A stretch of DNA of 64,000 nucleotides from Prochilodus magdalenae (GCA_024036415.1 JAMWET010000719.1:1-64000), one strand, 5' to 3'; numbered from the stretch's first letter, positions 49,001 to 56,857 are shown. Program-made: numbers and translations. The notes: a model not told the origin generated them from the letters alone.

Positions 49001-49716
49001 ATAAAACCAGGACTGCAGAAATGTAAGACACACACACCAAACACTTACACACACACACCTACACACACAGACACACGCACATACACACACACACACCCTC
49101 TCTCACACACACTCACACACATACTCACTCTGTCTCTCTCTCTCTCTCTCTCTAATCTCTGTGTACAGATTTCTGTGAGTTCACTCTGGATCCAAACACA
49201 GAAAACGGAGAACTCACTCTGTCTGATGGGGACAAGAAGGTGACTCAGGGGGTGAAAAAGTGGTATCCGGATCATCCAGGGAGATTTGATGTTTTTGGAC
49301 AGGTTCTGGGGAGAGAGAGTGTGACTGGACGCTGTTACTGGGAGGCTGAGTGGACTGATGGCTGTCATGAAATAGTCATGGCTTATAAATCAATCAGCAG
49401 GAAAGGAAACAGTTTGGACTGCAGATTTGGAGCGAACAGGAAGTCCTGGAAACTGAGCTGCTCTAACCACCGTTACCATGCCTCTCACAATAATACCAGC
49501 ACTGAGGTCTCTCTACCTTCCTCCGGCAGTAAGAGAATAGGAGTGTATCTGGACCATCCAGCCGGTATTCTGTCCTACTACAGCGTCTCCTCTGATCCAC
49601 ACACTCTGACTCACCTACACACGTTCCAGACCACATTCACTGAACCACTCCATGTAGGATTTACACTCTGCTGTAGTGAACCTGACTGCTCAGTGAGAAT
49701 ATGTGAGATAGAATAA
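23333..49716 (+). CDS. NLR B: FISNA-NACHT-LRR-B30.2 receptor, intact nine-exon gene
   Basis: Cytosolic NOD-like receptor of the teleost NLR-C (NLRC3-like) expansion. Exons: 23,333-23,431 (ATG at 23,382), 23,581-24,015, 33,782-33,836, 34,127-34,328, 34,992-36,756, 40,711-40,884, 43,911-44,084, 48,976-49,022 and 49,169-49,716. Every intron is GT-AG and phases match throughout (2, 2, 0, 1, 2, 2, 2, 1). Coding exons total 3,450 bases, giving 1,149 residues. Domain order: 24-residue repeats (about 25-160), helical region (181-247), FISNA (about 255-330), NACHT with Walker A GVAGIGKT (338-345) and Walker B (408-418), winged helix and HD2 to about 835, two LRR exons (836-951), PRY-SPRY (about 953-1149). 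Two LRR exons is few for the family, and further exons could be hidden in the introns. The likely role is pathogen sensing; ligand unknown. Neighbouring copies A and C are broken. Confidence 0.85.
23581..24015 (+). CDS. NLR B exon 2: tandem 24-residue repeats
   Basis: Acceptor ATGCTGTCAG ends at 23,580; donor GTGAGT at 24,016. After VKHRAST it encodes five nearly identical units ([20 protein letters not shown] plus RGGG; Asn for Ser in EPN at units 4 and 5) and a sixth partial unit ending in AVSSDPE. DNA units are 72 bases and almost identical, so the expansion is recent. Similar short N-terminal repeats are known in one group of zebrafish NLRs; their function is not established. The antisense frame is open too, but only because of the repeat. 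Confidence 0.85.
24068..24160 (+). repeat. (TTC/TCC)n polypyrimidine microsatellite
   Basis: CTTCTT and CTCCTC triplet runs just inside intron 2 of NLR B. Confidence 0.9.
24165..25325. other. Intron 2 sequence, no exon recognised
   Basis: A 114-codon frame at 24,337-24,681 overlaps another frame and shows no domain. No repeat identified. Confidence 0.4.
25326..25406 (+). repeat. 41-bp tandem repeat, about 2 copies, shared with locus C
   Basis: The unit contains GAACATTAACACAGAACCAG followed by AATTATCAGACAGACC. The same unit occurs in about three copies at 59,121-59,268, at the equivalent place after the repeat exon of locus C. It shows that exons 1-2 and the following intron of loci B and C descend from one duplicated block. 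Confidence 0.8.
25790..25880 (+). repeat. Short tandem repeat, about 25 bp, 3 imperfect copies
   Basis: Repeats of CAGGACAGGAGACTCGGGAA and variants such as ACAGGACAAGAGACTCAGGA. Confidence 0.6.
25990..26345 (-). mobile_element. L1-type LINE ORF2 fragment, minus strand
   Basis: The minus strand reads [20 protein letters not shown], then [19 protein letters not shown], the conserved post-RT region of L1/Tx1-like ORF2 proteins. It is followed by [15 protein letters not shown] sequence. Only about 350 bases remain, with stops. It lies in intron 2 of NLR B. Confidence 0.65.
26540..26925 (+). mobile_element. Rex1/CR1-type LINE RT fragment
   Basis: Different frames show pieces of the RT domain seen more fully at 45.3-48.5 kb: [16 protein letters not shown], [12 protein letters not shown], [22 protein letters not shown] and [11 protein letters not shown]. 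Frame breaks and a missing palm aspartate pair make it dead. A 34-bp minisatellite starts exactly at its 3' side. Confidence 0.65.
26925..29025 (+). repeat. 34-bp minisatellite, about 62 copies
   Basis: The unit contains CTCAGACTGGTGCTCCATCC followed by TCTGTACTGACTGT. Copies differ at a few recurring sites (CTGTCT/CCGTCT/CTCTCT, CTCTGTA/CTGTGTA/CTTGTTA). Larger blocks of variants recur, suggesting higher-order duplication. At about 2.1 kb it is the longest array here, lying in intron 2 of NLR B. Confidence 0.95.
29030..30020. other. Intron 2 sequence, no feature recognised
   Basis: Unique-looking AT-rich sequence without exon signals that I could pair. Confidence 0.4.
30025..30995 (+). repeat. 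Degenerate 19-22-bp minisatellite, about 45 copies
   Basis: Repeats of GGACTGTCTGTAAGGTGTA with frequent substitutions and small indels (GATTGTCTGTAAGTTGT, GGATTATCTGTAAGGTTTA). Confidence 0.85.
31390..32850 (-). mobile_element. L2-type LINE ORF2, degenerate, minus strand
   Basis: On the minus strand, from high to low coordinates: pre-RT sequence, [15 protein letters not shown] near 32,360, RT motif [20 protein letters not shown] and [11 protein letters not shown] (32,109-31,960; the canonical second Asp of YADD is His), then [20 protein letters not shown] (about 31,780) and the C-terminal LHWLP-like block ending near 31,400. Stops and frame changes between all blocks. It covers the part of ORF2 missing from the L2 copy at 21 kb, in the same orientation. 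It lies in intron 2 of NLR B. Confidence 0.8.
32925..33020 (+). repeat. GTTGCTAGG/GTTGCTAAG short repeat
   Basis: Imperfect repeats of TGGTTGCTAAGGTGTTGCTA, a simple-repeat type common in fish genomes. Confidence 0.6.
33110..33445 (+). repeat. Degenerate tandem repeat of CCACTGCTACCTTAAAT type
   Basis: About 15-18 loose copies of a 17-22-base unit (ACTGCTACCTTAAAT, ATCTAATGCCATCTTAAATC and variants). Confidence 0.65.
33448..33600 (+). repeat. GATA/GACA microsatellites
   Basis: Runs of GATA and GACA at about 33,450-33,490 and 33,537-33,595, shortly upstream of exon 3. Confidence 0.8.
33782..33836 (+). CDS. NLR B exon 3: 18-codon linker exon
   Basis: Acceptor TTTCTGTCAG ends at 33,781. Entering in phase 2, it completes Glu and then encodes [18 protein letters not shown], ending in phase 0 at AAG before GTGTGT. 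The phase fit with exon 2 (ends GA) and exon 4 supports it. It is short and without a domain, so it is the least certain exon of the gene. Confidence 0.65.
33837..34080 (+). repeat. (GT)n microsatellite overlapping the exon 3 splice donor
   Basis: Interrupted GT/GTAT repeats begin at the donor itself and fill most of the 290-base intron 3. Many alternative GTGTGT or GTATGT donors lie immediately downstream. Confidence 0.9.
34127..34328 (+). CDS. NLR B exon 4: helical region before FISNA
   Basis: Acceptor TTTAATCAG ends at 34,126; donor GTAAGA at 34,329. Encodes [20 protein letters not shown], then [14 protein letters not shown] and [20 protein letters not shown], ending LANILQS. This short charged helical segment is a familiar partner just upstream of FISNA in teleost NLRs. 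Its fold and function are not established to my knowledge. It reads in phase 0 from exon 3 and leaves in phase 1. Confidence 0.85.
34329..34991. other. Intron 4 with a Tc1-type transposon-like scrap
   Basis: The stretch 34,385-34,850 has short phrases such as CACCCAGATGGAGTCAACCC but no frame or clear inverted ends. Nothing firm is assigned. Confidence 0.3.
34992..36756 (+). CDS. NLR B exon 5: FISNA-NACHT-WH-HD2
   Basis: One 1,765-base exon, open throughout. Acceptor TTTTTATCAG ends at 34,991; donor GTGAGT at 36,757. [41 protein letters not shown], then HEVRQIE. NACHT: Walker A GVAGIGKT (35,261-35,284), [20 protein letters not shown], Walker [12 protein letters not shown], arginine-containing [29 protein letters not shown] and [18 protein letters not shown]. 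Winged-helix/HD2 region: [50 protein letters not shown] and [19 protein letters not shown]. All core motifs for nucleotide binding are present, so I see no reason to call it inactive. Confidence 0.95.
36757..40710. other. Intron 5, mostly unassigned, with a SINE head at 38.3 kb
   Basis: About 4 kb without exon signals that fit an LRR. Several short frames (e.g. 37,018-37,395) lack domains. AT-rich toward the 3' end. Confidence 0.4.
38285..38352 (+). mobile_element. tRNA-derived SINE head
   Basis: TGGTGCAGCGGTAAC near 38,289 resembles a pol III A box, and GTGTTCGATCCTC near 38,329 resembles a B box (GGTTCGANTCC). The spacing fits a tRNA-like SINE promoter. The 3' tail was not delimited. Confidence 0.45.
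40711..40884 (+). CDS. NLR B exon 6: leucine-rich repeat exon
   Basis: 174 bases between acceptor TTCTTTACAG and donor GTGAGC, phase 2 at both ends. Encodes [20 protein letters not shown], then [20 protein letters not shown] and [15 protein letters not shown], the ribonuclease-inhibitor-type LRR of fish NLRs (two 28-29-residue repeats). Modular 174-base exons with equal phases can be added or lost without shifting the frame. Confidence 0.95.
41970..43596 (+). mobile_element. Tc1-like transposon with long inverted repeats
   Basis: Inverted repeats of about 180 bases: left 42,041-42,216 (GATTGTTTGGATATAAAAAT ... GTGCATAAATTTGGGCAC) and right 43,384-43,570 in reverse. The outermost right end, CTTTCGCACCCCACTG, is followed by TA; the outer left tip is decayed. 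A broken transposase lies between. It is inserted in intron 6 of NLR B, between the two LRR exons, in gene orientation. Confidence 0.85.
42411..43380 (+). pseudogene. Tc1-type transposase, broken
   Basis: Readable blocks: an N-terminal helix-turn-helix ([36 protein letters not shown]), a GRPRK-type motif, the second HTH region ([31 protein letters not shown]), and a catalytic core with [37 protein letters not shown] and SPDLNII. The last motif lacks the expected acidic residue two positions on, and stops interrupt at about 42,558, 42,785 and 43,166. A cut-and-paste DDE enzyme in life; inactive here. Confidence 0.85.
43911..44084 (+). CDS. NLR B exon 7: leucine-rich repeat exon
   Basis: 174 bases between CTCTCTGCAG and GTGAGT, phase 2 at both ends. 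Encodes [20 protein letters not shown], then [20 protein letters not shown] and [12 protein letters not shown]. The DPHCALEKL ending is typical of the last LRR exon before the B30.2 exons in fish NLRs, which supports its place in the order. Confidence 0.95.
44425..44618 (-). mobile_element. tRNA-derived SINE, minus strand
   Basis: On the minus strand GGTTGGTGTAGCGCAATGAA (A-box region) is followed by GACTGGAGTTTGATTCCCAG (B-box region) and, farther on, AAGTGGCCCTGGATAAGACC and CAGCTGAAAT, matching the layout of common fish tRNA-SINEs whose 3' region has a GGATAA-type motif. It lies in intron 7 of NLR B. Confidence 0.75.
44620..45265. other. Intron 7 sequence, no exon recognised
   Basis: The 149-codon frame at 44,598-45,047 overlaps the SINE and has no domain. 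Nothing else supported. Confidence 0.4.
46494..46846 (-). mobile_element. Solo-LTR-like element, 353 bp, with 5-bp target duplication
   Basis: Begins TGTTATG and ends GTGACA, flanked by ATCAC on both sides (46,489-46,493 and 46,847-46,851). Removing it and one ATCAC rejoins the LINE reading frame at LKNIT/GPPTG-like sequence. On the minus strand it begins TGTCACATCC and has TTTATTAAAAG near its end, as in an LTR polyadenylation region. The copy at 52.3 kb is related. TG...CA ends, 5-bp duplication and length point to a solo LTR of an LTR retrotransposon. No internal genes are present. Confidence 0.75.
47780..48195 (+). repeat. 39-bp minisatellite inside the LINE ORF2 3' end
   Basis: About ten units of 39 bases, each coding a version of [13 protein letters not shown] in one frame, placed just before the ORF2 C-terminal NSFFPQAI motif. 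A normal element of this family has this YR..TTRHR stretch once. One unit is truncated (about 48,135-48,150). Nearly all copies keep the frame. Confidence 0.9.
48976..49022 (+). CDS. NLR B exon 8: short PRY lead-in exon
   Basis: 47 bases from acceptor TGTTCTTCAG to donor GTAAGA. Completes Gln and encodes [15 protein letters not shown]. The GGE-RIKPG motif is the standard bridge between LRRs and B30.2 in fish NLRs. Phase 2 in, phase 1 out. Confidence 0.9.
49025..49155 (+). repeat. (CA)n then (CT)n microsatellite
   Basis: ACAC-rich run followed by CTCTCT, filling most of the 146-base intron 8. Confidence 0.9.
49169..49716 (+). CDS. NLR B exon 9: PRY-SPRY (B30.2) domain and stop
   Basis: Acceptor CTGTGTACAG ends at 49,168. 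[125 protein letters not shown]. The stop TAA is at 49,714-49,716. All three classic B30.2 signatures (LDP, WEVE-like WEAEW, LDYxxG-like LDHPAG) are present and the frame is intact. B30.2 domains bind protein ligands through variable loops. The last codons lie inside the first unit of the downstream 32-bp minisatellite. Confidence 0.95.
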
Positions 49717-50825
49717 CCTCCTCAGTGAGTCTGGGGGAGATAGAATAACCTCCTCAGTGAGTCTGGGGGAGATATAATAACCTCCTCAGTGAGTCTGTGT
49801 AAAATAGATTAACCTCCTCAGTGAGTCTGTGTAAAATAGATTAACCTCCTCAGTGAGTCTGTGTAAAATAGATTAACCTCTTCAGTGAGTCTGTGTAAAA
49901 TAGACAAACCTCCTCAGTGAGTCTGTGTAAAATAGACTAACCTCCTCAGTGAGTCTGGGGGTGATATAATAACCTCTTCAGTGAGTCTGTGTAAAATAGA
50001 TTAACCTCCTCAGTGAGCCTGTGTAAAATAGATTAACCTCCTTAGTGAGTCTGTGGGAGATATAATAACCTCCTCAGTGAGTCTGTGTAAAATAGATTAA
50101 CCTCCTCAGTGAGTCTGGGGGAGATGTAATAACCTCCTCAGTGAGTCTGGGGGGGATGTAATAACCTCCTCAGTGAGTCTGGAGGAGATATAATAACCTC
50201 CTCAGTGAGTCTGGGGGAGATATAATAACCTCCTCAGTGAGTCTGGGGGATATGTAATAACATCCTCAGTGAGTCTGTGTAAAATAGATTAACCTCCTCA
50301 GTGAGTCTGGGGGATATGTAATAACATCCTCAGTGAGTCTGGGGGAGATGTAATAACCTCCTCAGTGAGTCTGGGGGAGATGTAATAACCTCCTCAGTGA
50401 GTTTGTGGGAGATGTAATAACCTCCTCAGTGAGTTTGTGGGAGATGTAATAACCTCCTCAGTGAGTCTGGGGGAGATGTAATAACCTCCTCAGTGAGTCT
50501 AAAGGGGGTCTAATAACCTCCTCAGTGAGTCTGGAGGAGATGTAATTACTTCCTCAGTGAGTCTGGGGGAGATATAATAACCTCCTCAGTGAGTCTGGGG
50601 GAGATTGAATCACCTCCTCAGGGAGTTTGTGGGAGATGTAATAACCTCTTCAGTGAGTCTGGGGGAGATGGAATCACCTCCTCAGTGAGTTTGTGGGAGA
50701 TGTAATAACCTCCTCAGTGAGTCTGGGGGAGATGTAATAACCTCCTCAGTGAGTCTAGGGGAGAAAGAATAACCTCCTCAGTGAGTCTGTGGGAGATGTA
50801 ATAACCTCCTCAGTGAGTCTGTCTA
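49700..50825 (+). repeat. 32-bp minisatellite across the NLR B stop codon and 3' UTR, about 35 copies
   Basis: The unit reads AACCTCCTCAGTGAGTCTGG followed by GGGAGATGTAAT or variants. The first unit contains the NLR stop (GAGATAGAATAA). Variants alternate between a GGGGGAGAT and a TGTGTAAAAT form. Confidence 0.95.
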
Positions 50826-50960
50826 GTTCCATTCACCACCACTGAGTTCTAAGGTTATCTAGAACGGTTATTAAACTATATTTCCACTTTATACGTTTCT
50901 GTCTATTGTACATATTTTGATCATATGGTAATGAATATACTTTGTTAAAAATTAACCTTC

Positions 50961-50966
50961 ATTAAA
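50961..50966 (+). promoter_or_regulatory. Possible poly(A) signal of NLR B
   Basis: ATTAAA, the common variant signal, with a T/G-rich stretch directly after it. Another ATTAAA lies near 50,871. It follows the 3' UTR minisatellite. Confidence 0.4.
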
Positions 50967-50969
50967 CTG

Positions 50970-52290
50970 TGTTGTTTTTTACTAACAGTTGTTGGGTATC
51001 AGTGTTGTATGTGTTTTGTACAAGTGTGTATGAGCTTACCATGTGGGGAACATAGAATAGAATAGAACTGTAGGTATTTACGACAGGACGGAGTCACTGG
51101 GAGAATGTTGCCTTCAGGGTCCTACAAGTCATAGGACAGACATCAGTCAGAGGAGAGAATACCAGATAAGGACACGCCCTCTTTGGACCTGAAGGGGGTG
51201 GTGAAACAGTGTATGAAACCTCTGTGACAAGGTTCTGTCTATAGACTAAGTGTGGACTGACTTTAAACAAGACAGAGCTGTGAGTGATCTGCAATGGCCA
51301 TGAAATAAACTACTCCAACATCTCCAGCCTTCAGTCTCCTGACTCTACCCTTCTGTGCAAGCAAGAAACAAAACTACACACTGTATGTTCAGAAAGTGTT
51401 AATGAGGATTGTTTGTTACTCTGCTTTAGTACAGCTGAAAACCTTATCTTAAATATTTTATACATTCCAAATTAAACCCTGTGTCCACTCTTTTAGACAC
51501 TCCTACATGAATATGTCCAGCCTCAGAGAAGTAAGATCAGTTTCTGGTGGGTCAAAGTTCACACTAAATCGTATTTGTGGTGTAAATATCTTTTATCTTC
51601 TTGCTTTGGTTTAAGACATATATTTTTATAGTAGCATTTGAATTCACATAATTGAACTTTTTTGCATGTGAATTTAGCTTATGGATTTTCTTCCATCAAA
51701 TTTGACTCATATTTTAGATGACCCTTTCACCTTTATTTTCCAATATTTACAAATTAAAAATAAAAAAAAATCAAATAAAAAAATTAGAGTTGCTCAAATT
51801 CAATAGGCCAAATTTAGATCCCAAGATTCAAGTTAAACATCCAGGATATGAAGGATGAGTAATCGATTCTGCCACAGCAAACCTGACCTGCAGGACATCT
51901 ACCAGTCCCGCTGCCCGTGGGCATCTACCAGTCCCGCTGCCCGAGGACATCTACCAGTATCAATCTCTATAGCGTCTCACCACAAGCATTTCAATGCAAT
52001 ACAAGTGTCTAATATAGCGATTAATATTAATGATTTCATTAATTCTGAACATATTTATTGATTTCTTTTCTAGGAACTGCTGCTTCGTCATATGTTAGAA
52101 AGACTTCACTCTCCTTTGGAACATGCTTCTTAAACACAGTGTCCAGTCAAGTAGCAATTTGCCCAGCTGTTGTAAATGAACTGACACAGTCTCATAGAAG
52201 GAGGAGAGAAGGAGAAGAGGAAGCAACACACTGCAGTGTGGGAGGGACCAGCTGGGCGACAGCGAATGGTCATATCCCCTGACTACCTTT
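50970..52290. other. Intergenic; short tandem repeat at about 51,893-51,960
   Basis: Three imperfect copies of a roughly 27-base unit with ACATCTACCAGTCCCGCTGC. No gene recognised. Confidence 0.4.
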
Positions 52291-52295
52291 ACAAC

Positions 52296-52687
52296 TGTTA
52301 GGGTTGGACAGGACGAGGAGGCAGGATGCAAGAGCAAGTTTAATGTGAAACAAACAAGCTGAAACAAAAAACACTAGAAAGACTAAGAAACTAAACACTA
52401 CTGTGGGACAGTGAAACAGAAACAACTAACAGAGACTAAATCCACAAACATAGAGACAAAACGCCAAGCAACAGCAAAGGGCACAATCAGAGTATAAAAC
52501 AACAAGGGCTAACGAGGTACACCTGGGAAGGCGGCGGAGCTAGGAACAAGGGAATAAGTGAGGGACCTGACAAGGAGGCGGAGACAGGAGGAGCAAAAAA
52601 ACAAAACAAACAGAAGCTCATGTACATGAAAGACAGAAACAGAAAAACGTGAAAAACCGGCAAGACAAGACAAGACAGGACATGACA
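52296..52687 (-). mobile_element. Solo-LTR-like element, 392 bp, with 5-bp target duplication
   Basis: Begins TGTTAGG and ends CATGACA, flanked by ACAAC (52,291-52,295 and 52,688-52,692). Related in layout and in blocks (CACCTGGGAAGG, CGGAGCTA, GAGACAGGAGGAGCA) to the element at 46.5 kb. It interrupts a DDE-gene fragment whose remaining part follows immediately. Confidence 0.75.
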
Positions 52688-52719
52688 ACAACCTTCTGGA
52701 ACTTGATTTATCTGTCCCA

Positions 52720-53010
52720 TGTACAGCTGAAGCCCAGTGTACCGACGCATGGCTGAGTCTGATCTCTCAGTAAAGGAACTATACAGCACCATGACTGATG
52801 ATGAACTAGCCCAGCGTGTGAGAGAGATTAAATACAGACAGCCTACCTCTGGATATCGAGCGGTGAAGCCCTATCATATCCCCCATGGTCCATTTAGGAC
52901 GTACTGTTTGATGGACCGGACTCTGTTCCGGGCCCCCAGTGTTTGATGCACATAGATACAAACCATAAACCAACCCGGTACCTTCCTGCTGAGTCATGTT
53001 TGGTTAAAAG
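52720..53010 (+). pseudogene. Fragment of an integrase-core (rve-like) DDE transposon gene
   Basis: The frame MAESDLSVKELYSTMTDDEL, then KYRQPTSGYRAVK, resembles the region before the catalytic core in vertebrate rve-type transposon proteins, where repeats of the GLYST-MSD-EL and PN-GYR kind are usual. After a stop a second frame gives MHIDTNHKPTRY, close to the WHIDTNHKLIRW motif carrying the first catalytic Asp. Nothing further of the core follows. Recognition is from memory of the family, so the assignment is moderate. Confidence 0.45.
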
Positions 53011-53029
53011 TGTACGGTGCTTACAAGCA

Positions 53030-53250
53030 AGTGAAGTCAAGTCAAGTTAAGTCAAGTCAAGTCGTTTTTATTGTCATTTCAACCGTATACAGTGGTGTAC
53101 AGTACACAGTGAAATGCAACACCGTTCCTCCAGGACCAAGGTGCTACATAGAACAATAAATACACAACACAAATTACAATATACAAAACAGCAAACAATA
53201 AATACAGGGAGGGGACAGTGCAGAGCATGTTTACACTGTCTGTAATAGTA
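53030..53250 (-). mobile_element. LINE 3' tail, minus strand, with (GACTT)n
   Basis: Read on the minus strand: CACTGTGTACTG, TGAAATGACAATAAAAACG, then GACTT repeats. This is the standard 3' end of a fish LINE group, truncated to about 200 bases. Same family layout as 1,905-2,110. Confidence 0.6.
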
Positions 53251-53299
53251 ACCTGGATGTAGCACATTCTTGTTGCTGTTTATTTTATTGAACATGTAC

Positions 53300-56200
53300 C
53301 ATCACAGCTAACCTCGTACAAGCCTCACACCCCGACCATTACATCCAGCAACTGTGTGTTCAATACACTGTCTCTGGCCTGTAGTACGTTATTTACGTTA
53401 ATGAATTGCTTAATTTATTTTTATATTGCTTAATGTATCCACGGCGGCACTGATAGTTTTCCCTCAAGGTAGGCACAGTTGTCCTAATTAAGTAAGTCCT
53501 GTAGCTGTCTCGCTTCACCTAAAACAGCTTCGCACATAGCTACTTTACTGGATACTGCGTTTAGAATGAGGTCTTCCTAAGTATGATTAAGCAGCAGGTC
53601 CTAGGAGAGAGAGAGAGGGATAATGGATCATGGTGTAGTCTCCAACAACTTGGCATCAACCACTCTGGCCTTCTTCCACAAGTCTGTTGGAGTTGGTTTT
53701 CCTCTTAGGTAAATGTACATGTTGTTAGACTAGAGGTGCCCAACACCTCCCCCCACGACTGGATGGACATGTAGTCATTAACTTTACCAGATAAAGGTAT
53801 CTGTGTTTCTATTGTAGGGCACATGGCGATCAGGGGTGGAGAATGTGGATGTGGATGTTGCACGCATCATGTTTACAGTTCATGGCACTGGAAGGAGCAG
53901 CTTCATATCTGTAAATAGTGTTCACTACCAATGGTTTGTGCAATTTAATAGATGGTGCTAGATGATGAGTGCCACCTCACCGGTTCCATGCATGTTAGCA
54001 CACGACTGCTAACTGGGGTCACTTGCAGTGTTGGTATGGTACGCCATTGAGTTTGTAGGACTGTAATGGCATACAGTATGTATGTAGCACAGTCAGATGT
54101 AATAGATGTGTTGTGCGAGATTGTGGGGAAGGTGAATGGAAGTATTCTGGAATTTTCCAGGACTTAATGGCTAAGGAGAGACTTAAGCAGTATCAATTCC
54201 ATTAAGTGTATTCATTTGGTAGAGATGGGAGGCCAGGGTGTCTCCCAGTGCAGGCTCTGTAAGTTATGTAAGGTTCTCCCTGTTGAGTGTCCAGTGCGTT
54301 CAGTTTTTAAAGTAAACCAATTCACCCTACAACTATTTAGAACACGAATACTTATATATATTTATAGCTGTAACAAATAAACTTTACAGCACCTTCTATT
54401 AGGATAAACATGTACTGCAAATGAAAACACAGCAACTTTCAACCTTCTAGATCCTGCCTGTACAGCCAGCATCGTCAGGAAACACAGGACAGTGTTCGTC
54501 AACCCCATCCTCCTGTAGAAAAAGGCAAAATGTGACTTAATAGTTTGTATGTCTAATAAACTGTTATCAATATTATGTGAAAGAAACTAGAGCCTTTTAA
54601 CTAAAGTCTAGACTGAAGAGTTACCAAAGTATATGGACACCATATGTTACAATAAAAGTAATGTGCACCGTGTACTAAGTAGCTAACGTAGCCTACCAGA
54701 AGATTTGTAAAGCAGCCACCTCCAATAACCGTCCTCAGTTTTGGAGGCAAAACCCTTAGGGCATCACATAACAAATATGACATGTGTAAGCTCCAAAATA
54801 GAGCAAATAATCAAATCAGAATTGTTCCCAAACTTGACAAGCTAGTAAGTGTTTGTGAGACACTACAGCAGACCTATTCGAGATGTGTCTCTAATAATGT
54901 GTTCAATAGTTTTTCACTTTAGAATACAACTTCTGCCTTAAGTCAGCTTGAATAACTATTTACATTTTATTACCTCTTCATGTGTTGTGCTCTTATCGAG
55001 ATGAGCAGTCCAATCCTGATTGCAAATAGAAAGCCACTTCAAGTGGTTTAAGTCTCTTGGCAGGAACAAGACTTGTGGCCGGAAAGCAACTCTTTCCTCT
55101 TCCTTTGATAAAAAATACCTGGAAGTAATGTTAACACCTGAGAACATATTAACACTCTACAAAGGGAACCCTGAGAACCTGAACATCCTGGAGGCACCCT
55201 TAAAGTAGGACAGTCACAGGTGGAACCAGGTTGTACTGATTACTGAGGATCAGCTCTCTGCCTCCCTCTGGTGGTGCTGCCTATTGGTGTTTAGTAGGAA
55301 CCCTGGATGATTGTTGGTTCTGTGTAAGGATGAACTACTGTGGTCCTCGTTAACCCCAAAATACCTAGATAGATGAACACCTCAGAGACCTGCACAGCAT
55401 CTTCCTCTTTCACACCCAACACTCACTGCTCACTCCCTACATATTAACACACATATGAATATTTTTATTTTTGTATTTTTATGTCCACTGTCACTATTTT
55501 TGTTTTGTGTTTACTATTTTATTACCTGCATCCTAAAACTTCCAGAGAGATGCTCTTTTTCTTAATCAGGTATTTAGTTTTAAACACACTTTACATTTTA
55601 TCTTGTGAGGAGTCTAGAAAACTTGGAAATTATACATTTTTGGGGGGACTATTTCACCTCACTCAGGGTCTGAATGTGTTGTAAAAATATTTGAACAAAA
55701 TGTAAAGCTTGATCAGAATACTCACACCATGTGACTGATGACCTCCTGGTAGACTGATGAACCACCAGTAGGACGGTCACTGTGGAAGGTCAAAACACCA
55801 GCATGTACCTTTACCCGGTTTAAGAAGTGAAGCTTATAACCATAAGACCAGAAGGACTGTACGCTATAAAACCTGATGGGTGTAGCTAGATTAGGTTATT
55901 TGAAGAAACTGCACTGAACCTTTTAAGTAACTCAAATCACCTGACCATAAATAATTACCTGAACTGAGAATGAAATAAATGCTGTTTTATACACTTTAGA
56001 TTATATTGTACCCACTTGATTAACTTGTGCTAACTGTACTCCTCATGCTTGATGTCCTAACTCAATATCAATAAGGAGACAGTAATATTAATGTACTAAC
56101 AGGCTAAACTAGGTTATAATTAAACAAATCTAAACTGTGATGCAGATACTGTATAATATAACAACAACAACATCTTATACAGTCTAACTTAACACTATTC

Positions 56201-56855
56201 TGTGAAAGTGGATCAGGGAGAATAACTAACGCTAGGTTAAACAAGGTGGAGGAACACTCCCAATTTACAAATATATGTTATCAGGAGCCAGTAGAAATGA
56301 TGTGAGTTTTATTTAATAAGGTTGCACTGAAACGTCTGTCAAATAAAGCAGAGGAGTCTTAACAGACTAAAGAAATGGCAACAACTTGAGTCACAGATCC
56401 TGTTTGAATGTCCTAGATAGTAGTGTAGTAAAACTCTGTAAGTGCAACCAGTAAATCAACTGATTGGCTAAAAATTAGAACCAATTTCATGTGTACTGAA
56501 CCGAGCTGATAGCCCTTAAAGGTTTCAAGAATAGTTTGTGCACTTGGCAGCACCACTTACCGGCTAGGACTAGAACTAGTACAGGGAGGAAACTGTAGTG
56601 TGTTTATCTGTAGTAAAAGGGAAAAACAATGCAGCCCCAATAAATCTAGAACAATCTTTAAAACGAGCAATTACCAAAATGACCTGAAAGAATGTACTGT
56701 ATAGTAAATATGAAGTTTATTTGATTTATTGTAACTCAAAATATGCTGAATCAACAGTCTCACACAAAACAGTGACATGCTAGGTCAACAACTCATTAAA
56801 ATGTGTATTAAGGATCAGTTCATGGGCTATTAGTGCATGAGATAACTCAATCCAG
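53300..56855. other. Intergenic, no gene recognised
   Basis: About 3.5 kb with only short frames. No domain, paired splice sites or strong repeat noted. Confidence 0.45.
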
Positions 56856-56857
56856 CA

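Noticed and set aside
51030..51370. Possible LTR (TGTGGGGAAC start, AATAAA near 51,304)
   Set aside because: No second copy, target duplication or defined 3' end could be found.
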